A stretch of 64,000 nucleotides of DNA, from positions 1,067,066 through 1,131,065 of the forward strand of contig NMRA01000004.1 of NCBI GenBank assembly GCA_002633005.1, in the 5' to 3' direction. Of the stretch, positions 24,601-36,700 are shown piece by piece. The stretch is from Phoronis australis (taxonomy: Eukaryota > Phoronida > Phoronidae). The position numbers were made by a program, and so were the translations under genes. Positions within the stretch are counted from its first letter, which is position 1. Every line of letters begins with the position of its first letter. The notes under the pieces are model-generated. The model did not search any database and was not told the origin of the DNA. It saw only the letters and a program-made list of their open reading frames with translations.

Positions 24601-27481
24601 TAACTCTGATCAGCTATATTGCTGGCTTGCGAAGTAAATCGGGTAATGCTTTGACTCCTACTGTTTCAGTCAACAGCGCACCTGGCGGTAGACTACAGAA
24701 ACAACATGTGGGCTGCTGACATCACAGTCCATACCCCTCCCGAGATGAATATCAAGGCATTCCTAGACAAGCGCAAAAACTTCATGTACCTCGTAATTAA
24801 TGGTGGCTGCTACAAGACAGAAAACACCACATATATGGAGAAGTTCTTCCGGGAGAGTCTCCCGCAATGCTTCCTTACCGGTGAGACAGTCATGCCAATT
24901 CTATGTCGGTTGCCCGTCAGAACACGTACACGGCTCTGGTACTGACACACGGAGCGGAATAATTTCAAATGGTGAAATCTCAGGCCAACAGTTGCGCTTT
25001 TCACGTATCTTGCTGTGGTTTTTGCCGTTCTATGCCGTAGCGCTAAATACTGAGATGGAATCATGGGCAGTAGCTATTTTACACAAGAATTTGAGCTCTT
25101 TGTAATTTGCCGAGCGCAATAGTGGCACCTAGTGGAACGATTCAATTATAACATGGTTGATGTGCGATGTAGTCGAAGTGACGTTTAATACGTTTTTTAA
25201 GAACAATAATGGTCAAAGTGTTGAGTGACATGCAAAGTAGTGACGAAACCCTTTAATTAGTACTAGCTTAACCGATAGTATCACTAATAATTGAGGAGAA
25301 ATGGGTCGTGAATGCTTGACTGCATGCATTTTTCATTTGTTTAAATTTGAGGACATTTTTCTGATTAATTATGCACACTCTTTCTCCCTAAGCTGAATCA
25401 CGATACATCAGGCGCCACACTTTTGGCGGCGCCACCGTCACGGAGTGGACGCTTCAAGGACTGTCGGAGGTTGAAGCGCCCCTTGTGAACAACTCCACAA
25501 TCGCACTTTCAGACTCGTGTATTCCCGTTCTGCAGACCATATCCTACAATTCACGTGAAGGTACTCTCATATTTTACTTATGAAAAAAGATAATCAAAAG
25601 AAAACAACATGCGAAGACATATCGTTTTCATTGCTTGAAGTTTTAGAATATTAGTTAAACCCGCCCATTTCCTCAGTGGTGTTTTCAAAGGACTCTCGGC
25701 GAGATTTTTTTCCCACATTAACAGTAGCGCGAAATCAAACACACAAACTCCGAACTGAGCGCTCTGGCGCTGTCTTAAATTCCACCCGTTAATAATAACA
25801 GGGTATTTTAAGCGTGTTTGAGTAGCAAAGAGGCGGGATTTGATTTCAGCGAATATTTGGCAAACTACGGCGAGGGTTTTTGACGCTTTATAATAACATC
25901 ACAAAAACATGTATTTTGTTATTTTTGAGTCTGTTAAATAATTCTACCATAAAAACGATAATTTCCTTCAATGCTTATTCGCTCTTCTAAAGTAACGTCA
26001 TCGCTTTCTTGTTCTTTGTTTTCGTTGAAAGTAATTGCAATAAAACGCGTGCAAGTCGCCTGACGGCGGATACTGAAACTAATTCGCTGTGACCAGCCCA
26101 CTTAGCCTGTTCCTCCTATAAAGCCTAAAATTATCGAGAGATGAAACCCATTTTATAGTTGGAGAACTAAATTACTGGTTGGTTTTTGACAGAAGGCCCT
26201 GGTTTATTCCCCTTTAAACTGACGTTATCGGAGAGAAATGTGATTTTCTGAGTTCAGCCCCAACGCTGAAACGAACTCAGCGGTCGCACTGATTACAACG
26301 TTTTACTGTCGGAGCTAAACCGCACACTCGATAAATGACAGGATATTTTAAAGCGCTTAAAACCACCAATCACATTGTTTTGACAAGTTATTACATTGTC
26401 AGCATCATTAAACCCTCCTTTACAGCACTGCATATTACAACCGTGGATTCGATATTTCAAAAACTAAAACTGAATAGAAGAGAAAAGTGACTTCAATTGG
26501 AGGTTTATGAGCTTCACGGACATGAACGAAACCAAATCCAGTGTGTCCTGGTCCACCAACACGCAGGTTTCTTGTATAATTTTGCCATATCAGAAAGTGA
26601 AAAATAACGCAACAGTGTGGTCAAACAATGCGTTCTTCCCACCACCATAAACGGAACACATGGCATTTCTTTATATACCAAGCGTTAGAACGCCCTTTTA
26701 AGCATTGTTGCAGACTCGCTACCGGTGAATGAAATGTCATTGGACCATTATTAGTCACGCGCTATCAGATTCTTTTCATCTGTCAGTCAGTGCTGTAGAG
26801 GGGAGTAGGCGCACATATTCGCAGCCAACTACCTTTTGGTATTTGAGCGTAGCGCCTACGCACCGTAAGCTACGTTCAGTGCTCAAGGTGATACGGTGGG
26901 CTTTGTGCGCATACTTACCTCTAATTTTACCACTACAGCACTGCTGTCAGTCATCGGTTCACACTCAGTTTGTGTTTTCTGCATTCAAGATCAGACAATT
27001 GGAGTGATTACGAAGCTGTATTTGGATTTCCAAGAAGACGTAGATCTTGATGAAGATTTTGTGATACCGGAAACTTGCTTGGATAACGCAACAAAACTGT
27101 CGAACGCCATCCAGGTAAATTGTGCCTTTGGGCTTAAACAATATTTCCACAATCACAATATCGCGATGACAAAGTTTCCTGCATTCTTCCAAGTCGAATG
27201 CGCAAATAGATATTGCGAACTTGGTCATGTCTGCGAAGTCCGTAGCATGAAAAAAAATATTTAAGACTTGATTCAGAAATAAAATCTTACGTTCCTCTCA
27301 ATTATTGGACGAGCGTTGGCGATGCTACAAAAATGAAAAGTTGGTTGGGATGACTGGTGCTGTTGTTGTTGTTGTTTTTGTTGTTGTTGTTGATGTGAGT
27401 GGTGTTGGTTTTTTGCTTCAATTTAACATTCAATTTTAGAGTTACGACGAGAAGGCATATAGTGAAGAAGAAGATTATTAG
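21686..27481 (+). CDS. Ependymin-like secreted protein
   Basis: Five exons: 21686-21823, 24670-24880, 25393-25560, 26990-27114 and 27440-27481, phases 0, 1, 1, 0, giving 227 aa. Exon 1 starts MGLKLIVFFAAVHAMSIV, a signal peptide of about 18 residues, with two cysteines (26, 28) after it. Further cysteines are at 93 (INGGCYKTEN), 113 (PQCFLTG), 159 (DSCIPVLQ) and 202 (FVIPETCLD). The order CYK ... V-x-EW ... CIPV ... strand-rich FQEDVDLDEDFVIPETC follows ependymin/EPDR proteins, whose lipid-binding fold resembles LolA. N-glycosylation sequons occur at N98, N149/150 and N205. The acidic tail YSEEEDY is short. Likely extracellular or lysosomal. A further small exon between 21823 and 24670 cannot be excluded. 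The family call rests on cysteine and motif pattern, so another LolA-like secreted family is possible. Confidence 0.7.
23065..23588 (+). mobile_element. Dispersed hairpin family, copy 2 (ependymin-like intron 1)
   Basis: Same family as 14038-14525. The 11-bp inverted repeat is intact at 23529-23539 and 23557-23567. The 3' end reads GGGAGCAACGGGAAAACGCC. Confidence 0.8.
26788..26943 (+). mobile_element. 156-bp hAT-type MITE with 8-bp target duplication
   Basis: Ends are perfect 11-bp inverted repeats, CAGTGCTGTAG (26788-26798) and CTACAGCACTG (26933-26943). The flanks are an exact 8-bp direct repeat, CTGTCAGT, at 26780-26787 and 26944-26951. TIRs starting CAG and 8-bp duplications are the mark of hAT transposons; the size allows no transposase. 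It ends 46 bp before ependymin-like exon 4. Confidence 0.88.
27360..27393. repeat. (GTT)n microsatellite
   Basis: About eleven GTT units, one interrupted, inside the last intron of the ependymin-like gene. Confidence 0.85.
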
Positions 27482-27567
27482 CAGGTAAAATCTTCCATAT
27501 TTGATTTTTGTCGAAATTGTTAGTATAATACTGCATAGCAAACGCCATTTGATCTCGGTCACATTAG

Positions 27568-27599
27568 AAGAGACTTTTAAGTCTCTTAACTTAAAAGTT
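27568..27599 (+). repeat. Two abutting palindromes after the ependymin-like stop codon
   Basis: AAGAGACTTTTAAGTCTCTT (27568-27587, 9-bp arms) is followed without a gap by AACTTAAAAGTT (27588-27599). Both lie about 90 bp downstream of the stop and are probably within the 3'UTR, where they could form two RNA stem-loops. Function unknown. Confidence 0.75.
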
Positions 27600-29345
27600 A
27601 TCTGCAAAGCGACCTCGTGTTACAAATTATAAAATTGTTTGCAATCCCTGTGAATCAAAGGACATTCCTAGAGCGATCTTAAGTATCTAAAACATGATGC
27701 AGTCATCTCATTCTGGTCAACTCTTCGCTGGCATTCGTTTTTAGGATCTTCGGCACTCGTGAACATTTATAGTGGTGTCAAAACGTGCACGTCATTCTGA
27801 CTGACATGATGCAAGGACAAGAAGTGTCGTGAGAAGACGGGATTCACGACTTAGTGACACCAGTAAATAATGTTTCACTTGGAAACAAGAAAAATGTTCA
27901 GGCGTTAAAAGTATACAATGTAATACAGTGTTCATTTTTGTGCTTATTAATGTATCCAACATGTCATCTTTGTCCAATTGATGAGCATATCAATCGTTCA
28001 GTAGTCTAAGTCAGGTAAATATAGGAGCCTAACATCTAATTTAGTCGGACTTTTTAGGTTAGTTTTAGAACGTCATATTTTAGAAATGGCTGATCGAATA
28101 TGAAGGAAACTTTCACATTGTATGGTTTATACATTGTTTCCCAAAACGTTTTTAGGAATTATTTTTCAATGTTTAACTTTGGCATGAAGGGCTACCAATT
28201 TCATGACTTCAATGATTTTCATGAAAAAATCAAACTTTGCATAAAATATTTCAGAAAACTCTAACAGCGTTTTTGAGATGCCATCTTGAACTTTTGCATA
28301 ATATGAAACATGTCCTTGTAATTGATACCGTAGTTAATTCATTTTTGCAATGAAACATTTACTAGAAGACATGATCACGTGTAAAAGCCCCTCTTTCGTA
28401 CAACTTTCGTTCAATACACGACTGATGATACGAGATGTGAACAGAATTAAAATCACTAAAGTTGAATTTCCATACATTAATTACCAGGAAACGGGACTCA
28501 ACAGAATTTTGTCATTGATTAAAACTAGCTTCCCCAAAGAGGTCTCTCGCGTAACCTAGTTATCTTGACCTTTGACTGTGTCTAGTGTATTAACAACTAA
28601 CCCCTACTGTGAGTACTTTGATCTATTGTTGGAAATGCGGGAGTTTAAGCATTTTAATTGTATCTATGATGGTCTAGGATGACTGAGGTGTCGTGCTTTG
28701 ATTGGGCATTCATAGTAAGGTGTATTTTTGCTCATTTCCGAGGTACCTATAACGGTTCAAGAGTTTAACTTGATCTCAAAAAACGCTGTCTGAGATATTT
28801 GTTTACGTGTAATTTGTTATTATTGCGAGTATTTGGGTACACTCGTTCGACATGTACACGGTCATCCCAATGGTAGCCTCAACAGCAGTGTTTTCCACAT
28901 GTGGGAATTCCTTACAAACAACTCATAGTAACCATCTTCAAAAGAGATACTAACTATTCTTGTGATACTATGGGGGAAACATTAACATTATTCTATAACT
29001 AACCAACGGAAATAGTCCTTTGTGTAATTAACAAATAGCGGTCTTCTCGTTGTTTAAAATTCCCGACTCCCTTTCGATGGCAGTCAATCCTATTGTATTT
29101 TTTCACATTTTTGGTTGTTTGGGTCGAATGCCTTGATACAGCTGTGCTGTGCACGATTGTTTTGTGTTTGTGATGAAGTTGGAATTCCCTCGTGAATACT
29201 TGGCAGTGTCGGATTTACATGTACAGATGGACAAACGAACATTTTCCCGAACTGCTCCACCGAGAGAGGGTGCCGTCTGAAATGGGACACCTTAATTATG
29301 AAAGACTAAACATCATAAAGCTTGGCAAAAAGTGACAGTTTATTC

Positions 29346-29371
29346 CACCGTCTTGTGGTCACAAGACGGTG
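29346..29371. repeat. 26-bp near-perfect palindrome
   Basis: CACCGTCTTGTG and CACAAGACGGTG are perfect inverted complements separated by GT. The surrounding sequence has no TIR element that I can delimit. Confidence 0.88.
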
Positions 29372-30758
29372 CAGGAAGTGACCTTCTTCAATATGAAAGT
29401 TGGTTGCACGATTTCACAAAATAAACAGAAAAATAGACGTAATCATGTCCAACATTGGGCCCTCTATCCGTGAGCGGACCCCTAAGAATTTGTCAATAAA
29501 AACATCAAAACTGTAGCCACTTGAATGTCATTAATGGCCTCCTTCAAGGGTGGGGCCTCTCAATGTGAAAATATCTATATTTTCAAAAATCAAGACATTT
29601 GCAGCCATTGATGATATCTGTCAGGTCATCAATTTTTCTCAAATGATGTAGAATTCGAGAAAAAAAGACAGTTGTCTCCGTTATCCCTTGCCAGAGAGGG
29701 GCCTCTGGAAAAATATGGTTTTGCGGTCGAAAAATTGACTTATTGAATTGAAATTCCAGTAAATTAATACGCTCCGCACAAGTTTCGCTTTACAAATTTT
29801 CTCGATTTTTCGAAATATTTGCATGAATCATTACGTGCACGTTTCCAAGTGCATGTAGACGACCTGTGCTGCGAAAGCGGAGACCTCAACAACAATGTCC
29901 TGGCCAGGGTCCTCAAATGGTAAGCCATGCACTGACACAGAGTTGTTAAGTGTTCTCTTGAATTTTCTATCTTATCCGCATTTATCAGTCTTTATTTTCT
30001 CTACTGTCCTCGCCCCACTCGTATGACGGTTGCCACGGTTTAATCCTGAAACCTGAATTTTTTTGGGGGGCCGATGCCCCCACTTACGGCCCTGCAAGAT
30101 TATCATTAAAATCCGACAGCATCGAAACATATGACCATAACGAGAATGTAGGTATCGGTTATGATTGTTAAATAAATGTTGCGAAACACAGACTTTATTT
30201 TGTTAACATCACGTACAATGCACTACCAGAAAAGGACTCTGGTTTCTCGAAATTATAAACAGAGCTCTGCTGACCGTGCAATCTACAGATGATTGACGAA
30301 ACCGTTTAGTTCAACTTTCGTTCTTGTATTCAGACACCCGGGTCCGTACCTCCCTCACTCACCTGTCCCGTTCCTCCCCCCCCCCCCCCCCCNCCCACAC
30401 CCTTCTTTCTCCCTCCCACCTGTGCCACCTAAATCACCTCAGTCCTCCACGCGCGCACGAACATTTACAAGCCTACTACGGTTTGTAACGTAGTTATTAC
30501 CTTTTCTGTTTGTGGTATTGTGTGGCCTGGATGTATCTGCCATGGCGCAAAAGCATAATCTTGTAAACACTGAAGGGTTTGTGTCGATTCGTTCAGTGGC
30601 CCGCGTTCTGCCAAATATATGACGCGTGGGTATCCCTTCTGGTGGTGACCTTAGGAGTACATCAATAATGAATCTGTTTATCATACTTATCACTTGCGCT
30701 CTCCGCGGACTGTCGACAGTAAGACTGCCGTGGGAAGTATGAGAAGCTGTCCCACAGG

Positions 30759-33700
30759 ATGATGCACAAGGCAACCGAGATTCCGAAAATAGACTTCAGA
30801 AACTACGGTTTACTCGTAGAAGATACATCCACGGTTCCACACGCAGAGCTATCGAAATTGGCGGATGAATTCAACGAAGCGCTGTCAACAGTTGGATACC
30901 TGGTGTTAGTCAATCACGGAGTTTCCCGAAAACTGGTAAGTTTTATCACTGTTAGCTCTTGATGTGTCAGCCGTTGCACCAATTTTCTGGTCAGTTTTTA
31001 TTATCTCAGGCAATCAAATTGAGACACTTCACGACAGGCAGGCCGCATTATCAAAGTTTTTTCGTCTTAAATGGATACTAAAGCATGCTCTTTACTCAAA
31101 CTCCGGTGACTTTATCACTTAAATACTCTTAAAATACTCTTGCCATTTATCGATTGGGGATGTAGCTAGGCTAGCAAACGGTTGAACTATACACGACCGC
31201 GATATTGTGACTTCGATTCCGCGTTGAATTTGATTTCAGAAATCCACTTTTCTCAGTCGCCGGAGCGTCGATTGTTTCACTTCGAGGTTAATCAAGATTA
31301 GAGAGCATTAATCGTGTTTCAAATCAGATTAATGGCATGGTCATAATTCGTGATATCTGCTGCAGGCTTTCAGAGGGTTTAGTAAACGAAACACCTCCGA
31401 CCGGCCGGGCTGTCGGTATCTTGTTCAAATCAATGCATTAATACTTTGTCACCCCCCGCCGGAACCAAGAAATTGTCCTACAATTAAGGCTTCGAGCATA
31501 ATTGTTCTAATGGTTTTCCGGAATTTTCGGGCTTTCAGGAATTTTCGGGCTTTCAGTTTGGTGGTAATCGCGAATATACGCCTTTTGTGTTCCTCAAAAG
31601 TGATCGATGTCGTTTTTTTCTCGAGCGCGTCGGTGACCTCGTGAGGCACGAAGCCTCTGGTTGCAAAATTTTGTTCTTGTTCACTTATACGTTGCACTCT
31701 TATGTTGAACTGTTCCCATTAGGTCGACGAGACATTACAAGCCGCCAAGACATTTTTCGAGCTTCCCGAAGACGCCAAGACCAAGTGTGCCAACGACACG
31801 GCAGGCGATTTGCACGGGTGGATAAAATTGGGTCAAGAAGGGTATGCATACATGGCAGAAATGGCCTATTTAATGATTTATTTACCCATGGACAACTATA
31901 AAAATTTGCTCCAAGTTATTCCTCCTTTCATTGAATCTTTGAACCTACCCCAATAACCGTCACACAGTGGGCCATTTCATGCGCCAAGCGTGGGCTCTTG
32001 AATGTGCTAACCGAGTGTAAATGATAATCCTTCCCCAGTTCAGACATCTCTTCTAGTCTGAGTAGGCTAATAAAGAAATTGAAGCTAATTTTGTAACAGC
32101 AAGTGGTTTGTCTTTTGGGCATAAGGCGGCTTCATAATGTATGTGAATGAAGAAAATTCGGGAACGGATGTTTTGATTGCAACCAGTGTTGAGAATGGAT
32201 GGTGCGTGAGCTTCTTTCACTTTTTTGTTCTGCCTAATTTTAGTTTAGGTCTGGAAGGTTACTCTGATCCGAGAGAATGTTTTGCGTCCAGAGTCGGTTT
32301 GGATGAGAATGGACAGAAACTACGACGAGTAAGCGATCTAAAGAATTATTTTACTAATGTATGACATGGTTTAGAATTTTTTCTAAAAACCTAACAGCGA
32401 AGACTTGTTGTCTTCCATGTGCTTTTGGAATTAGAAGGTGCATGATAAATCTAGCGGGGGGCAGGGGGCGAGGGCCCTCACTTGTAACGTTCAGGACAAC
32501 GTCTCCCACTAAATAGGGACGTAGGAACCGTGGGCGTGAGGGTACGTGCCCCCAATAATTCGCAACGGTGGGAGTGAAAACTTAGTGGCATGTACATGTA
32601 TAACATAGGTTTTGGGTGAGGCAAGAGCAGTCGACTGAGAAAAGAAACCGACAGGGCTGGATTTACCCTTTGGGTGCCCTGGTCAGAACAGTTTTGCTCG
32701 GGAGCCTCCAGACTTAAGAATATTGCAATATATTAGGTTTGCACTCACTTGCAAACGTGCTTTTTATGCATACAGGAAAGTCCGAGAAAATTTGTTTTGC
32801 ATAGACTTTCCAGAGCATATTCAAAAAACTATTTCTAGGGATTGCTAAGGTGTGTCAATTAGTCAGGGAGTCCTCTTTGGACATATCTATGTACTTGTCT
32901 TAACTCTATGCTGTCCATGAGTTGTATCAATAGCAAATCAGGTGGAAATTATGAATCGCTTATCCAATCACACAGTACTGGTATGTGTAGGCCAATAACA
33001 AGGTTCCTCAGATGTCCTCCTTTTGGCGATCGTATAGCTGGTTCACGAGTGCGTACGCTTAGATTACATAGTTTTAATACACTTGCAAATCAAGGAAGAC
33101 AAAACATAGTAATGTCGCGCTCCCAACATTGTAATTTTTCTTGCTTATTTTGTAGGCTTGGCCTGAAGAAAAAGACTGTCCTCGATTCAAGGAGACGATG
33201 ACTAAGTTGTTCCATGAATCCTTATTGCTCTCCCGACGGGTGCTAGAGATATTAGCCATCGTGCTGGATGTTGAGGTGTGACATAGCTCTTTTTTGGGGC
33301 ATCTGTGCACGTATTTACACACCATACACCATGCGCGCACCCAAGGGGCTCGGGGGACTCGAACTAGCCCCCCCCCCTCATTTTGGCGAAGTAGGCAAAA
33401 AGGTCCGCCTCCGAGACACAAAAAGTCCGAGAAAACGAGACAAAAGAACACTAAACAAGCACAAACGCGCGATTCACGATGGTGTCACCGTTTTCTTTTT
33501 CTTTAATCCACGGCGTTCTCACGAATTCGAGTCCCCCCCCCATATTGAAGTTTGGCAATACAAACATGACGCAGGTTATAGACCCGCCTTCTTTGACGTT
33601 ATGAAATCTGTCTCAAATTCTTCTGTAGTCAAATTTGAGGTGATTCCATGTCTTCGAAAGAACTGTCAGTCCTTTAATGCTTTCGATAGGGTTCTGCTAT

Positions 33701-36700
33701 TCGGCTTGTCACATCGTGACATTATGTTCGCCGAGCGTGGTCGCGGTGAATAACGCCTGCCACTAATTTGCTAACTCAAAACTCACTTCTCACATAAGTA
33801 AGAAAGAAGTTGAAATTATCGTACATACGATTCACGATGCCTCATACGGCTATATAGCCGTATGAGGTATCGTGAACGGAACGAGGGTTTGTAGCCACAG
33901 CAATCCGATCTCTTGATAAGTTGAACTCACTAAAGAAGTGGTGCATGTACGCAGTCTCTCTTTAGTTCTAAACCAATGCATATTGCGCATGAGAAACGTT
34001 GCTGTCACCTCTGTTCCAATTTCCGTCGCTTTCAGAATCTAATATTGGCTTTAGTTGAGCATCGGAAGGGAAGTGGTGGTTTTGGGTTGAAAAGTGCCGA
34101 TTTTGTGTTTTTTGTCCCTTTTTTCTTAGTCTTTGCTTTTCGGTAGGATTGAAAAGGTCAAAATTACAAGAGAGAGAAAAGATTCTGTGCTCATCTGTAG
34201 CACTTTCTATGTGAAATGACTCAAAACTTTTCTTTCTTTGCATACAGTTTTTGAAAGAGTTCAGAAAGAGTGACGAGTCCATTGGCGTGTGTTCTGATAA
34301 GCAAACATCTGTGAGAATTGTTCTGTGCCCCTTTCAGTGATAGCCTTTCCTTTTATTTGACAGGACAAGACTTTATTTGCCAAATCCTTAGACAAGGCGG
34401 GTCGTGAAGGTGGACAGTGTGGTCTACTTGCAAGCATGTATCCTGCCGTACAGACAGGTATAAGGAAATGGAACCTTACCAAATAGGATTTCAAAGTCAT
34501 ATAAATGGAACTAGGGACTCGGGTTGCTACGCTCGATTCTCCTGGAGTGTAAAAATCAAGTTAATTTCCACTGTCACGTCTAATCTAGAATAAGTTTGGA
34601 TTAAAATTGGCAAGCAAACCTTTTGTGTTGGTATATAATACTGTGGTTAAGCTGGTCAGAGCTTACAGTCACGCAAAGGAATCAACACCGAATGAGGTGA
34701 AAATTAAGCCTAATGTCTCTGACAGTCAACCATTTTTCTCCATTTGAAGTTTTTGGTGAAAGTATGTCATAGAAAACACATCTGCTTTACGACATTTGTT
34801 GAATGTCGTATGCACATAGTGACGTAGTGAGACGTAGGCGCAGCCAACCACCTTTTGGCATGTGAACGTAGCGCCTACGCACCGTAAGTTACGTTCAGTG
34901 CTCAAGGTGATGATGTGGGCTTTGGGCGCCTACTTAATTACCTCTAATTTTACCACTACAACACTGGGGCCAGGCGCACTGTTTACAACATAATTACTGG
35001 TCGGATTACGTGAGCTTATCAGGTGAAAGCAGGCAATAAGAGAGATGAACTATGTAAATACTGGTTTGTCAGTGTCAGACTGATAGTGACACGATTGTAT
35101 CCCGACTGGCCGACCAGTCATTCGGGATACTAATTCCACTGCGCGGGTGCGTAAAGGGTTAGTGGCGTTGCGTCCGCGTTTTGCGTAGTTCAACTTGCCT
35201 AATGACGTTCTAACCTAACCACTGGGTGGAGTTTGTTGCCTTGTCACATATCGACCAATGCACGACCAATTACGCCGAAAGCGATTATCCCGATACCTTT
35301 ATCGATCGATTTTTCATCAGGACGATAGTAGCAAATGGTGATTTTTACGCAGACGCCCGTTTAGCGCTTCCGATAATCTCCTGGCTGTCGGCCGATGTAG
35401 TGACCGTTTTTTGCCGTTGTCTCATCTCATCGCATGCCTGCTTTATTGCTTTATGTGATGAACGTGTATGTGACACAATAGTGAAATCGGAGATGGTAGA
35501 CTTCCTTACATATTGCACGACAGCTTAATTATGTATTCATTCGTGAAATGCCTCCTATACAACTCCTCACAAACTAAGGTGACAACATTGTCAGTTTCGA
35601 AGGATAGGGGATGTCAAGGCATGCTCATCTTTAGGCCCGGTTGCTTCGTTCATCGGCATAAGTTTACGTGATTCTTAAGGTCTTCTTGAAAATAGCGAGG
35701 ACCCATAGATGTAAGGGATGCTACCGTGTCATTTTTCTTCTGGTCAGTGCTTTTCATATACAGAAGGCGTGTAAAAGTGTCGACTTCGTTGAACACCAGT
35801 GACAGCCACAACTTTTTAAGACTTTCCGAAGGTTTCACTTGTAAATGTATTGGTCCTTTAATTCAAAGTCCAGACCACTTCTAACTTGTGAAACAAACTA
35901 AGAACCGAATCAACTTGTATACACAAATGATATTGTTGTCTGCACTTAATCTTGTGAAATGCTGCGTTAATTCGTCAATGAACTAAACCTCTTGCGAGTT
36001 TCTCGACTGAACAAAGTCGCCAACTCGTGCCCTGAGATCGCATAACTTGTCTGTGATCGTGGACATAGAAAACCAAAGTTCGGTCTTATAGTAACAGGTT
36101 GGCACTACGGCGTTTAGGAAAGTGGGACAAAAATCTACTTTATTTCTTATCTTGTAAAAAGTTTGTGATCGAAGAAAAAAGGAAATCAGTTGTTTCTAAT
36201 AATTCCAAACATGTTCTCCGCATACCTGAGTGTCGGAGTGTGACTAGGGTCCTCTTGGAAATTAAGAAGTTGTTAAAATCTCCTGGAAAAGGTAACCGCA
36301 TATAGTGATTTGGAGTGGTTGAGGTCTGTGTTGCTTGCTGAAAACAATGCACGCGATGTTCAAAATGGCCATGAGTCATGTTCTGGCATTAAAGAGGCAT
36401 GGGGCGCGAAAGATCGTCAAAAATATCTTTTAAACAATTCACGTCAAATGTACCATCTCTTCTAGTACAGAGTAATCCACTTTCCCTTGTGAGGAAATTT
36501 CCAGAAAAAATCACAGAATTCGCGATTTTTGAAATACGCGGTAAGGGAGAACTTTGTGGTTAACACAGAGTTTCTAATCTCCCTCCCACTTACGATAAAT
36601 GCACGCATGCGCTCACAGTCAGTGGCTTGAAGTCGCTTGAGGTCAAAGGTCATAATTCCCATATAATGGAAATGTGATACGTCTATGTCTTGCCATACCA

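Larger units (their letters stand above)
27482..30758. other. Intergenic region between ependymin-like and dioxygenase genes
   Basis: No gene recognised. It contains the palindromes at 27568-27599 and 29346-29371 and a C homopolymer with an N at 30393. AT-rich stretches 28100-28850 carry short frames with no family signal. The dioxygenase promoter should lie near the right end, but no TATA box could be singled out. Confidence 0.5.
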
